Assembly: GCF_009372235.1 (NCBI RefSeq)
Contig: NZ_ML762920.1
Location: 589,298 to 653,297, forward strand
Origin: Dickeya oryzae
GTDB lineage: Bacteria; Pseudomonadota; Gammaproteobacteria; Enterobacterales; Enterobacteriaceae
Direction: 5' to 3'
DNA length: 64,000 bases
Shown: positions 55,403 through 64,000 of the stretch, one piece after another
Layout of the letters: each line of letters begins with the position of its first letter
Numbering within the stretch: position 1 is the stretch's first letter
Notes under the pieces: model-generated
Database searches by the model: none
What the model was told of the DNA's origin: nothing
What the model saw: the letters and a program-made list of their open reading frames with translations, nothing else
Position numbers and translations under genes: made by a program

Positions 55403-58125
55403 TGTGCAGCCTCCCGCAGCATTTCAACGGTCGCACCCGCCAGCACCGGAGCAACGCCCGGGAAGCCCAGCGGTAAACCAATCTGACCCTGACGCAGTTC
55501 AGCACTTAACCGCACCGGCAGGCGCAGCGTCTGACCACCACAGGTGATGTCCAGCAACGCTCCGGCATTAACCCCTAACAACGCGGCATCCGCCTGACTC
55601 ACGACCGCACAAGCCTGTGGCATACGCTGCTGAATCACACCAGAACGCTGTGACAACTCGTCGCTACCAAACAGATTGTAGTAAGGCGCAACCTGCCACT
55701 GCCCTTGTTGAGGAGCAAACGGCGCGGGGATCTGACTGAAGTATGGCAGCGAACCCTCACCCGCTTCGATAAGACGCACGCCCGGATCGCCGTGGCGCAA
55801 ATGTCCGCCCACTTCATCCTGGAATTTGTTCCACGCTTGCGGTGAGTTCCAACCCGGTGTCCAGGCAAACGGCACCTGCTGACGCTCGGCCAACGGACTG
55901 TTGTTCCCTTCCATTGAGAAGGCGAACATAGTGTCGCGGTCCTGTGGCTGACGCGGCTCATGCACGCTGATGTTGGCGCGCATAGCGGTACGACCACTGT
56001 AACGATGTGGTTCACGTGCCAGTTTCTGACCCTGGACGCGGAACGAGGCATCCGGTGCAGCGTCCTTGATTGCCGCCAGTTGCGGCAGCGCGCTGACACA
56101 GGCGTCGATAACATGGTCCAGTTGTGTCCAGTCCACCTGACGGCTGTTATAGGTGATATACAGGGAATGCAACCAACGCCAGCTTTCCAGCATAACCACC
56201 TTGTTGTCATAGTAGGTCGGCTCGTAAACCTGGAAGAAGCGCTGCGCACGACCTTCCTGACTGATGAGCGTACCGTCGCTTTCTGCAAAGCTGGCGGAAG
56301 ACAGCACCAGACTGGCTTTATCCATGATCGCCGTACGCTGGTGATCCAACACAATCAGATTGGTTGCTTTTGCCAGCGCCGCATCGACACGTGCCGCAGG
56401 CGCATGGCGATACAGATCATTTTCCAACACCACCACACTGTCGGCTTCGCCGGTTTCCAACTGAGACAGTGCATCATCCAGCGAACCACCACCGATCATC
56501 GCCACACCCATGCTGTTGGCAGCGGCGGCGACAAACGTAATGCCGACGTCAGAACCGCGGGCTTTGAGCGCCTTGGCAACGTTAGCAGCCGCTGCAATCA
56601 CGTCGTCGCTACCGGCATTGGTGCCAGAGATAATCAACGGTTTGCGAGCGCCAGCCAGTGCCTGAACGATGACGTCCACTTTCTGGGTAAGATCAGCAGG
56701 TAAATCGCTAACGGCCGGGGCCGCATTGTCGAGTGCATGAGCAATCGCGAAGCCCAGGCGAGCCTGTTCTGCTACCGGTGCACGGTAATTCCACGCCGCG
56801 ATATCATCCAGACGGGTACTATCGACGTTAGTCACAAACAGCGGGTGTTTGGCGTGCTGACCGATATTCAAGATGGCGGCTATCTGCCAGTCAGCGACTT
56901 TCTGGGCTGCCGCCAGCTCACGGGCTTTGCCTTTCACTGCCTGACGGACCGCCAGTGCAATACGCGCCCCGGTCTGGGTTAAATCTTCACCCAACACCAG
57001 CACAGCGTCATAGCTTTCGATTTCACGCAGAGAAGGCGTACGGACACCACTCTCTTTCAGCACGTTGAGCATCAATTGCAGACGGTTTTGCTCAGCCTGC
57101 GATACACCGGTGTAGAAGTTGTCGGCACCGACCAGCTCACGCAACGCGAAGTTGCTTTCTACGCTGGCGCGCGGCGACCCGATACCGATGACACGTTTAG
57201 CCTGACGCAACACATCGGCGGCACCTTGCAATGCCTGCTCGGCATTCAGGGCAATCCAGTCATCGCCACGACGTTGCAATGGCTGACGAGGACGGTCTTT
57301 CAGGTTGACGTAGCCATAACCGAAACGACCGCGGTCGCACAGGAAATAATGGTTCACGCTGCCGTTATAGCGGTTTTCGATGCGGCGCAATTCGCCATAG
57401 CGCTCGCCAGGACTGGTGTTACATCCCACGCTGCACTGCTGACAAATGCTCGGCGCGAACTGCATATCCCATTTACGGTTGTAACGTTCAGAATGGGTTT
57501 TGTCGGTGAATACCCCAGTCGGGCATACTTCCACCAGGTTGCCGGAAAATTCGCTTTCCAACACGCCATCTTCCGGACGACCGAAATAGACGTTGTCATG
57601 CGCACCGTAAACACCCAAATCTTTACCGTCGGCGTAATCCTTGTAATACCGCACGCAACGGTAACAAGCGATACAACGGTTCATCTCATGGGAGATGAAC
57701 GGGCCAAGATCCTGGTTGTGATGCGTACGCTTGGTGAAACGGTAACGACGGAAGTTATGGCCCGTCATTACGGTCATATCCTGCAGATGACAGTTCCCCC
57801 CCTCTTCACAGACCGGACAGTCGTGCGGGTGGTTGGTCATCAGAAATTCCACAATGGTTTTGCGGAACTGCTTTGCTTCGTCATCGTCAATAGCGATATA
57901 AGCGCCATCCGACGCTGGCGTCATACAGGACATTACCAGACGACCACGGGTATCTTCCGCGTTCTGATACTGCTTGACCGCACACAGGCGGCAAGCACCG
58001 ACGCTCCCCAGCGCCGGATGCCAGCAAAAGTAAGGAATATCAAGTCCCAGAGACAGACAAGCCTGCAGCAGGTTATCCGCTCCGTCCACTTCATATTCTT
58101 TGCCGTCTACATGAATCGTTGCCAT
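55399..58125 (-). CDS. nuoG: NADH-quinone oxidoreductase subunit G
   Basis: 908 residues from the ATG giving [18 protein letters not shown], the E. coli start; ATGs at 58134 and 58152 are in frame but less likely. Cys34, 45, 48 and 67 form the [2Fe-2S] cluster N1b. Further clusters are held by [22 protein letters not shown] and the enteric N7 motif CQQCSVGCN. It is the largest subunit of the NADH-oxidising arm. Confidence 0.95.
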   Translation of the reverse strand: MATIHVDGKEYEVDGADNLLQACLSLGLDIPYFCWHPALGSVGACRLCAVKQYQNAEDTRGRLVMSCMTPASDGAYIAIDDDEAKQFRKTIVEFLMTNHPHDCPVCEEGGNCHLQDMTVMTGHNFRRYRFTKRTHHNQDLGPFISHEMNRCIACYRCVRYYKDYADGKDLGVYGAHDNVYFGRPEDGVLESEFSGNLVEVCPTGVFTDKTHSERYNRKWDMQFAPSICQQCSVGCNTSPGERYGELRRIENRYNGSVNHYFLCDRGRFGYGYVNLKDRPRQPLQRRGDDWIALNAEQALQGAADVLRQAKRVIGIGSPRASVESNFALRELVGADNFYTGVSQAEQNRLQLMLNVLKESGVRTPSLREIESYDAVLVLGEDLTQTGARIALAVRQAVKGKARELAAAQKVADWQIAAILNIGQHAKHPLFVTNVDSTRLDDIAAWNYRAPVAEQARLGFAIAHALDNAAPAVSDLPADLTQKVDVIVQALAGARKPLIISGTNAGSDDVIAAAANVAKALKARGSDVGITFVAAAANSMGVAMIGGGSLDDALSQLETGEADSVVVLENDLYRHAPAARVDAALAKATNLIVLDHQRTAIMDKASLVLSSASFAESDGTLISQEGRAQRFFQVYEPTYYDNKVVMLESWRWLHSLYITYNSRQVDWTQLDHVIDACVSALPQLAAIKDAAPDASFRVQGQKLAREPHRYSGRTAMRANISVHEPRQPQDRDTMFAFSMEGNNSPLAERQQVPFAWTPGWNSPQAWNKFQDEVGGHLRHGDPGVRLIEAGEGSLPYFSQIPAPFAPQQGQWQVAPYYNLFGSDELSQRSGVIQQRMPQACAVVSQADAALLGVNAGALLDITCGGQTLRLPVRLSAELRQGQIGLPLGFPGVAPVLAGATVEMLREAAQ

Positions 58126-58239
58126 AGTCAGCATGCTTCCATAACAGCCCACCTCAGGCGGGCACTAATCAAAAATTCTGTCTGCGGGATGAATCGACGT
58201 TGACTCCCGGCATGATGCTCAACACACCGGGCAACGTGA

Positions 58240-59589
58240 TTACCAGCGCTGTTTCAGCAGGTTGGGCTGAATACCGCCAATCGGTTTGGCGTTACTGACA
58301 ACCTGTCTGGCGATGCCTGCCTCGAATTCGTCCCGGAAATATTTAATGGCGCTCTGCAACGGTTCGACCGCACCCGGCGCATGCGCGCAGAAGGTGTTAC
58401 CCGGCCCCAGGAAGCGGCACAATTGTTCCAGCGTTTCAATATCGCCGGGTTGCCCTTCACCACGCTCCAGCGCACGCAAAATCTTCACGCTCCACGGCAA
58501 GCCGTCACGGCAAGGCGTACACCAGCCGCAGGACTCACGGGCGAAAAACTCTTCCAGATTGCGGGTCAGCGATACCATGTTGATCTCATTATCAACTGCC
58601 ATCGCCAGCGCCGTACCCAGACGGCTACCCGCCTTACCGATGTTTTCGAAGTCCATCGGTAAGTCGAGATGGGCATCGGTCAGAAAGTCGGTACCGGCTC
58701 CGCCAGGCTGCCACGCTTTTAAGGTCAGACCATCGCGCATCCCACCGGCATAGTCTTCCAGGATTTCACGGGCAGTCGTGCCAAACGGCAGTTCCCACAG
58801 ACCTGGATTTTTCACACGGCCGGAGAAGCCCATCAGTTTGGTGCCGGCATCTTTACTCTTGCCAGCTGACAGCCCCTGATACCACTCAACACCATGCTCA
58901 ATAATGGCAGGTACGTTGCACAGCGTTTCTACGTTGTTAACGCAGGTGGGTTTACCCCACGCACCAGCAGAAGCCGGGAACGGTGGTTTAGAGCGAGGAT
59001 TGGCGCGACGACCTTCCAGCGAGTTGATAAGCGCTGTTTCTTCGCCGCAAATGTAACGACCCGCACCGGTGTGGACAAACAGCTCAAAATCAAAGCCGGT
59101 GCCCATGATGTTTTTGCCAAGCAGCCCTGCTTGTGTCGCCTCAGCGATAGCACGACGTAAATTGGCCGCCGCCTCAACGTATTCGCCGCGCAGGAAGATA
59201 TAACCGCGATAGGCTTTCAGCGCATAAGCACCGATTAACATGCCTTCCACCAGCAGATGCGGCATTTGCTCCATCAGCAGGCGGTCTTTGTAGGTACCCG
59301 GTTCCATCTCATCCGCGTTGCACAGCAGGTAGCGGATATTCATGCTTTCGTCTTTCGGCATCAGGCTCCACTTAAGACCTGTGGAGAAACCTGCACCACC
59401 GCGACCACGCAACCCGGCATCTTTAACCAGGGTGACAACCTCATCCTGCGCCATACCGGTCAGTGCTTTTTTAGCACCGGCATAACCATTTTTGCTGCGG
59501 TATTCGTCCAACCATACCGGCTGCTTGTCGGCACGCAAGCGCCAGGTCAAAGGATGCTGTTCAGCCGTCAGAACAATGTTTTTACTCAT
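58240..59589 (-). CDS. nuoF: NADH-quinone oxidoreductase subunit F
   Basis: 449 residues. The NADH/FMN-binding loop [16 protein letters not shown] is near residue 60, and the [4Fe-4S] N3 motif is [12 protein letters not shown] with the fourth Cys further on. It oxidises NADH through FMN. Starts in the TCAATGAG overlap with the nuoE stop. It is followed by a 114-base gap before nuoG. Confidence 0.96.
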   Translation of the reverse strand: MSKNIVLTAEQHPLTWRLRADKQPVWLDEYRSKNGYAGAKKALTGMAQDEVVTLVKDAGLRGRGGAGFSTGLKWSLMPKDESMNIRYLLCNADEMEPGTYKDRLLMEQMPHLLVEGMLIGAYALKAYRGYIFLRGEYVEAAANLRRAIAEATQAGLLGKNIMGTGFDFELFVHTGAGRYICGEETALINSLEGRRANPRSKPPFPASAGAWGKPTCVNNVETLCNVPAIIEHGVEWYQGLSAGKSKDAGTKLMGFSGRVKNPGLWELPFGTTAREILEDYAGGMRDGLTLKAWQPGGAGTDFLTDAHLDLPMDFENIGKAGSRLGTALAMAVDNEINMVSLTRNLEEFFARESCGWCTPCRDGLPWSVKILRALERGEGQPGDIETLEQLCRFLGPGNTFCAHAPGAVEPLQSAIKYFRDEFEAGIARQVVSNAKPIGGIQPNLLKQRW

Positions 59590-60116
59590 TGATACTGCTC
59601 CAGTAACGAATCGAGATCATCAGGCTTCAACTGACTGTGGGTATCTTCGTCGATCATCATCGTCGGCCCCTTGTCGCAGTTCCCCAGACAGCAGGTCGGC
59701 AATAATGTGAAACGACCATCAAATGTCGTCTGGCCCGGCTTGATATTCAGCTTTCTCTCCAGCGCAGCCTGAATGCCTTGATAGCCCGTGATGTGGCACA
59801 CGACGCTGTCGCAGTAGCGGATAACATGGCGGCCTACCGGCTGACGGTAAATCTGGCTATAAAACGTCGCTACGCCTTCCACATCGCTGGCCGGGATACC
59901 CAGCACATCAGCAATGGCGTTAATCGCGCCATCCGGTACCCATCCACGCTGTTTCTGTACAATTTTCAGCGCTTCGATAGACGCCGCGCGCGCATCTTCG
60001 TAGTGGTGTTTTTCATGCTCGATAGCATCACGCTCTGTGTCACTTAACACAAAAACATCGCTGGCGGCCTGCGCCGGAGCATCGATAGAATCCTGAGTGT
60101 TGTTATGGTCGTGCAT
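59586..60116 (-). CDS. nuoE: NADH-quinone oxidoreductase subunit E
   Basis: 176 residues. A thioredoxin-like [2Fe-2S] domain with ICDSVVCH-type spacing ([11 protein letters not shown]) and [10 protein letters not shown] holds cluster N1a. The N-terminal 30 residues are polar and poorly conserved. It overlaps nuoF by 4 bases and follows nuoC by 2. Confidence 0.96.
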   Translation of the reverse strand: MHDHNNTQDSIDAPAQAASDVFVLSDTERDAIEHEKHHYEDARAASIEALKIVQKQRGWVPDGAINAIADVLGIPASDVEGVATFYSQIYRQPVGRHVIRYCDSVVCHITGYQGIQAALERKLNIKPGQTTFDGRFTLLPTCCLGNCDKGPTMMIDEDTHSQLKPDDLDSLLEQYQ

Positions 60117-60118
60117 AA

Positions 60119-61918
60119 TTAGCGGTCCACATCTGACATGACAAAATCAATACTACCGAGGTATACGATCAAGTCGGATACCAGACAGCCACGAATCACC
60201 GCCGGGATCTGTTGCAGGTGCGCAAAGCTCGGCGTGCGAATACGGGTTCGGTAACTCATGGTGCTGCCGTCGCTGGTCAGGTAATAACTGTTGATTCCCT
60301 TGGTCGCTTCGATCATCTGGAATGATTCGTTAGCCGGCATCACCGGGCCCCAGGAAACCTGCAGGAAGTGGTTAATCAGCGTCTCAATATGTTGCAGCGT
60401 GCGCTCTTTCGGTGGCGGCGTAGTCAGCGGATGATCAGCCTTGAACGGACCTTCCGGCATGTTCTTCAGGCACTGTTCCAGAATACGCAGACTCTGACGC
60501 AGCTCTTCTACTTTCAGCATGACGCGGCTGTAGCAATCACTAATGCCATCGCCCACCGGTATCTCAAAATCGAAGTTTTCATAGCCAGAGTAAGGACGGG
60601 CTTTACGCACATCGAATGCGATGCCGGTAGCACGCAGGCCTGCACCAGTCACACCCCATTCCAACGCTTCTTTAGCGTTGTAAGCGGCAACACCTTGTGA
60701 ACGCCCTTTCAGAATACTGTTTTGCAGCGCAGCTTTGATGTAGGTGTCCAGACGAGCCGGCATCCAATCAAGGAACTCACGCAGCAGACGCTCCCAGCCA
60801 CGCGGCAGGTCATGTGCAACACCACCGATACGGAACCAGGCCGGGTGCATACGGTAGCCGGTAATCGCTTCGACCAAGTCGTAGATTTTCTGACGATCGG
60901 TAAACGCGAAGAACACCGGTGTCATGGCACCAACGTCTTGAATAAAGGTACTGATGTACAGCAGGTGGCTGTTGATACGGAACAGTTCGGACAGCATGAC
61001 GCGAATCACCTTCACGCGTTCCGGCACCTCGATACCCGCCAGTTTTTCTACCGCCAGCACATAAGGCATTTCATTTACACAACCGCCGAGGTATTCGATA
61101 CGGTCGGTGTAAGGGATATAGCTGTGCCAGGACTGGCGTTCACCCATTTTTTCCGCACCACGGTGGTGATAGCCGATATCAGGAATACAATCGACAATCT
61201 CTTCACCGTCGAGCTGCAGGATGATACGGAAGGCACCATGCGCAGACGGGTGGTTCGGCCCCAGGTTCAGGAACATGAAGTCTTCATTATTCGTACCGCG
61301 CTTCATCCCCCACTCTTCTGGTTTGAAGGTCAGGGACTCCATCTCCATATCCTCGCGCTGTTTGGTCAGCACGAAAGGATCGAACTCGGTAGCACGCGCC
61401 GGGAAATCTTTACGCAGCGGGTGACCCTGCCAGGTCTGCGGCATCATGATGCGCGTCAGGTGAGGGTGACCTTTGAAGGTGATGCCAAACATGTCCCACA
61501 CTTCACGCTCATACCAGTTGGCGTTAGGGAACAGTTTGGTCAGGGTAGGCATGTTGAGATCGTTTTCAGACAGCGCCACTTTCAGCATGATATCGCGGTT
61601 ACGCTCAATCGAAATAAAGTGGTAGAAAACGGTAAAATCAGCATCCGGCAACCCTTGGCGGTGGGTACGCAGACGTTCGTCCACACCATGCAGGTCAAGC
61701 AGCATCACATAGGGTTTAGGCTGTTTTTTCAGGAAAACCACTACATCCAGCAATTGCTCACGTTTCACCCAAACTACCGGCAGACCGGTACGGGTTGCCT
61801 GGATGGTGAATGCTTCCGGCCCAAAACGGTTACACAGCTCGCCAACGACCGGATCATCCATGTGATCACGGGTTTGCCATGCAGGCAGAGCGACATCGTG
61901 CGTCGTTAAATCTGTCAT
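60119..61918 (-). CDS. nuoC: NADH-quinone oxidoreductase fused subunit C/D
   Basis: 599 residues, the fused NuoCD form typical of enterobacteria. About residues 1-190 are the NuoC (30-kDa) domain ([19 protein letters not shown]), and the rest is the NuoD (49-kDa) domain ([26 protein letters not shown]-like [13 protein letters not shown]). It forms most of the quinone cavity. A 117-base gap separates it from nuoB. Confidence 0.96.
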   Translation of the reverse strand: MTDLTTHDVALPAWQTRDHMDDPVVGELCNRFGPEAFTIQATRTGLPVVWVKREQLLDVVVFLKKQPKPYVMLLDLHGVDERLRTHRQGLPDADFTVFYHFISIERNRDIMLKVALSENDLNMPTLTKLFPNANWYEREVWDMFGITFKGHPHLTRIMMPQTWQGHPLRKDFPARATEFDPFVLTKQREDMEMESLTFKPEEWGMKRGTNNEDFMFLNLGPNHPSAHGAFRIILQLDGEEIVDCIPDIGYHHRGAEKMGERQSWHSYIPYTDRIEYLGGCVNEMPYVLAVEKLAGIEVPERVKVIRVMLSELFRINSHLLYISTFIQDVGAMTPVFFAFTDRQKIYDLVEAITGYRMHPAWFRIGGVAHDLPRGWERLLREFLDWMPARLDTYIKAALQNSILKGRSQGVAAYNAKEALEWGVTGAGLRATGIAFDVRKARPYSGYENFDFEIPVGDGISDCYSRVMLKVEELRQSLRILEQCLKNMPEGPFKADHPLTTPPPKERTLQHIETLINHFLQVSWGPVMPANESFQMIEATKGINSYYLTSDGSTMSYRTRIRTPSFAHLQQIPAVIRGCLVSDLIVYLGSIDFVMSDVDR

Positions 61919-62035
61919 AAATTATGTCACCACAGTAAATGTGCTATTTCTGTGACTGATGATGGCTACACACGTTTATCGTGATATGAATTTACCGTGA
62001 TCTTACGTAGCCACTACAGCCTTCACTCACAGGGG

Positions 62036-62710
62036 TCAAATCTCATCAGGAGAACGCAGGTTGGTTACCGCAATGCGCTCGCCTCGTTTACGTTCGCGCT
62101 CGGATTGCATGTTCGCGCGGTAAACCCCCTGATCGCCTACCACCCATGACAGAGGACGGCGTTCCTTACCAATAGACTCTTTCAGCAGCAACAGTGCCTG
62201 CATGTAGGCTTCCGGGCGTGGCGGGCATCCAGGGATGTACACATCGACCGGCAGGAACTTATCCACTCCCTGCACTACGGAATAAATATCGTACATACCG
62301 CCGGAATTCGCACAGGCTCCCATGGAGATAACCCATTTAGGTGCCAACATCTGGTCGTATAAACGCTGAATGACCGGCGCCATTTTTAAGAACGGCGTAC
62401 CGGCCACGACCATGAAATCCGCCTGACGCGGTGAAGCACGAATAACTTCGGAACCAAAGCGCGCCACATCGTGCACTGAGGTAAAGGATGTCGCCATTTC
62501 TACATAGCAACAGGAAAGACCGAAGTTATAAGGCCACAAGGAATTGCTGCGCCCCCAGTTGACCATGCTGTGCAGCGACTGTTCCAGGTTGCCCATGAAA
62601 ACGCTGCGATTGACATGCTGCTCAAGCGGATCGCTGACAATCTCTTGCTTCTGGAGGGGGTAACGGTCGTTCTCACCGTCCGGGTCAATGCGGGTGAGCG
62701 TATAATCCAT
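62036..62710 (-). CDS. nuoB: NADH-quinone oxidoreductase subunit B
   Basis: 224 residues, E. coli size. [20 protein letters not shown] and PGCPPRPEA hold the four Cys of cluster N2, which hands electrons to quinone. The twin Cys is intact. It lies 18 bases after nuoA. Confidence 0.96.
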   Translation of the reverse strand: MDYTLTRIDPDGENDRYPLQKQEIVSDPLEQHVNRSVFMGNLEQSLHSMVNWGRSNSLWPYNFGLSCCYVEMATSFTSVHDVARFGSEVIRASPRQADFMVVAGTPFLKMAPVIQRLYDQMLAPKWVISMGACANSGGMYDIYSVVQGVDKFLPVDVYIPGCPPRPEAYMQALLLLKESIGKERRPLSWVVGDQGVYRANMQSERERKRGERIAVTNLRSPDEI

Positions 62711-62728
62711 CTTCTAAATGCCTCGCTA

Positions 62729-63172
62729 TTACTGCTGATGAGTGTTAGTGGTCTGGGTCACGACATTGGATTTCACGACTTGTCTTTTGGAACGCACAGG
62801 CGTCCAGTCCAACGCGCCGATGCGCACCAGATAGACCAAACCAGCCAACAGCACCAAAATGAAAATTGTAGCCTCGACGAAGCCTATCCACCCGCTTTCC
62901 CGGACAGAAACTGACCAGGCATACAGATAGAGCGCTTCAACGTCGAAAATAACGAAAAACATGGCGACCAGGTAAAACTTGGCAGACAGGCGCAACCGCG
63001 CTGAGCCAACAGAAGCGATACCTGATTCATAAGGGATGTTTTTGTGTCGTGCCCGGGCTCTGCCTCCTAGCAGGAAGCCGCCGAGTAACATAAAGCCGCA
63101 GAGACCTACAGCAATGATAACGAATAGCGCAAAGGCCCAGTGATGGGCGAGGACTTCAGTAGTTGTTGACAT
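62729..63172 (-). CDS. nuoA: NADH-quinone oxidoreductase subunit A
   Basis: 147 residues and three helices. [21 protein letters not shown] is the conserved loop, and [19 protein letters not shown] the middle helix with its key acidic residues. First gene of the operon. The C-terminal tail is basic and variable. Confidence 0.95.
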   Translation of the reverse strand: MSTTTEVLAHHWAFALFVIIAVGLCGFMLLGGFLLGGRARARHKNIPYESGIASVGSARLRLSAKFYLVAMFFVIFDVEALYLYAWSVSVRESGWIGFVEATIFILVLLAGLVYLVRIGALDWTPVRSKRQVVKSNVVTQTTNTHQQ

Positions 63173-63831
63173 ACTCTTGCTTACTCATCAAAAGTGATCA
63201 GACACCTGCTCTTTACCCGGCAGTTTGTCGCCACATCGATTAAAAGGAAGGATTTTTCGCCACAAAAACGCCACAACGTATAAGGTTAAGCAGCGCTTTA
63301 ATGCGGTCTGATTCCCTGTTATGTAACCTTATTTTCAACGCCACTAAAAATAACAGCACATTACTTTACATGCACGTGGTTTCGTTAACATTTTGTGTGT
63401 AACACGGTAACTAAATCGAGTCAGTCAATCACCTCACGTTAACGATTCCTCCTGCAAAAACCCCTTAAGAGGCTGGGTGACTATACCATTTTCGACAAGA
63501 ATTCCTGTTCCCCCATAGAGTTAATAGGGGTATTTTTTGATCCAGAACACACTTTTTTCATTTATGTTAGTAAAAAAATTGCGCCAGTTGCTCACCCATT
63601 CGCCTTTCCATTCGATCAACATAGCTTTAAAAAAAAAGAAAAGCAGTTTTAATAAAATGGGAACGCAACGACGTGCAGAATAATGATAAGCGATTGGAAA
63701 ATGTAGTGATAACCCTTCATCAGGGGAAAGCGGAGAGTAAGTCGGCGGGGCAAAAGAGACGTTCAAAAAAAGCAACATAGCGAGGCTTATCGCCCCGCCA
63801 TGTTGGTATATTGATAATATCGCGTAACGGA
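63173..63831. promoter_or_regulatory. nuo upstream region, no gene
   Basis: About 660 AT-rich bases between nuoA and the pecT/lrhA stop. It should hold the nuo promoters, which in E. coli are far upstream and respond to ArcA, FNR and NarL. Several GTTA elements lie near 63385-63445 (minus strand, for example GTTACCGTGTTAC and TGTTAACG), which could be ArcA-related, but none has clean 11-base spacing. An 85-codon open frame at 63521-63778 has no support. Confidence 0.4.
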
Positions 63832-64000
63832 TCAGTCGTTGGGCGGCTCACGCATATCGTTTTCTCCCCCAGCACTCACCGGCAGCAGATGAGACCGCGT
63901 ACCCGACTCGATAGCGCTGAAAATAGCATTCGTCAGCTCGTTGTCATGATCCGGATTTTTGCACAGGTAGTAGCGAGTATCAGGCAGCTTGGGCAGCCCT
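63832..64000 (-). CDS. pecT: LysR-family regulator PecT/LrhA, C-terminal part
   Basis: The last 56 codons only; the gene continues beyond the right edge. The fragment reads GLPKLPDTRYYLCKNPD, then NELTNAIFSAIESG and a short acidic end. The position directly upstream of nuoA is that of lrhA in E. coli, whose Dickeya homologue pecT represses pectate lyases. The identification rests mainly on synteny and this short piece. Confidence 0.7.
   Translation of the reverse strand, partial: GLPKLPDTRYYLCKNPDHDNELTNAIFSAIESGTRSHLLPVSAGGENDMREPPND

Noticed and set aside
60722-61909. A 395-codon open frame antisense to nuoC
   Set aside because: Same reason: the sense strand is an unmistakable NuoCD, and the antisense product has no recognisable domain.
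63521-63778. An 85-codon frame upstream of nuoA
   Set aside because: No ribosome binding site, Phe/Lys-rich low-complexity product from AT-rich DNA, and it lies in the known long nuo promoter region.
1-64000. CRISPR arrays, tRNA or rRNA genes, transposases, prophage
   Set aside because: I looked on both strands and saw no regularly spaced repeats with unique spacers, no cloverleaf or rRNA-like segments, and no transposase or integrase motifs.

Overview
The window looks like chromosome of a soft-rot enterobacterium, most likely Dickeya. The reasons are enteric-type nuo, hyb, fdo and ybiT genes at near-E. coli lengths, a LysR-family C-terminus upstream of nuoA that fits pecT (the Dickeya lrhA homologue), and ERIC-type repeats. 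Most of the sequence is GC-balanced. The first 4.4 kb is clearly more AT-rich and looks acquired.

Layout. (1) 1-4070, minus strand: six overlapping genes forming one AT-rich operon. In transcription order they encode a thymidylate-synthase-fold nucleotide hydroxymethylase, a YjjX-like NTPase, a HAD phosphatase, a TrzA-type amidohydrolase, a PurN-like formyltransferase and the start of a membrane protein. I read this as an undescribed cytidine-nucleotide-derived small-molecule cluster. Two of its genes carry one-base frameshifts. A remnant of an amino-acid-binding protein (about 4560-4792) marks its edge. (2) 5.0-18.1 kb: an FMN reductase, then the nitrate assimilation locus nasR-nasFED-nasCB-nasA-cobA. 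The nas leader carries a sigma-54 promoter, an NtrC-like site and a readable ANTAR antiterminator/terminator. NasC, NirB and NirD are fused in one 1387-residue protein. (3) 18.4-27.8 kb: fdhE, an MFS transporter, a chemoreceptor and fdoGHI; FdoG has Cys where E. coli has selenocysteine. (4) 27.8-31.4 kb: two ERIC-type repeats, a MocR regulator, a class I glutamine amidotransferase and ylaC. (5) 31.5-44.2 kb: hypF, a palindromic repeat, then hybOABCDE-hypABCDE, apparently one operon for hydrogenase-2 and its maturation, with an FNR box upstream. (6) 44.8-47.8 kb: ybiT, a PhzF-family gene and a 29-codon small gene with its own promoter, ribosome binding site and terminator. (7) 48.0-63.2 kb: the complete nuoA-N operon for respiratory complex I, then the C-terminal end of pecT/lrhA.

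Functionally, the native part is an electron-transport and nitrogen neighbourhood. Formate dehydrogenase-O and hydrogenase-2 feed electrons to quinone, complex I oxidises NADH, and the nas operon turns nitrate into ammonium, with CobA supplying the siroheme precursor for nitrite reductase. The strongest candidates for something new are the AT-rich nucleotide cluster at the left edge and the 29-residue protein near 47.7 kb.
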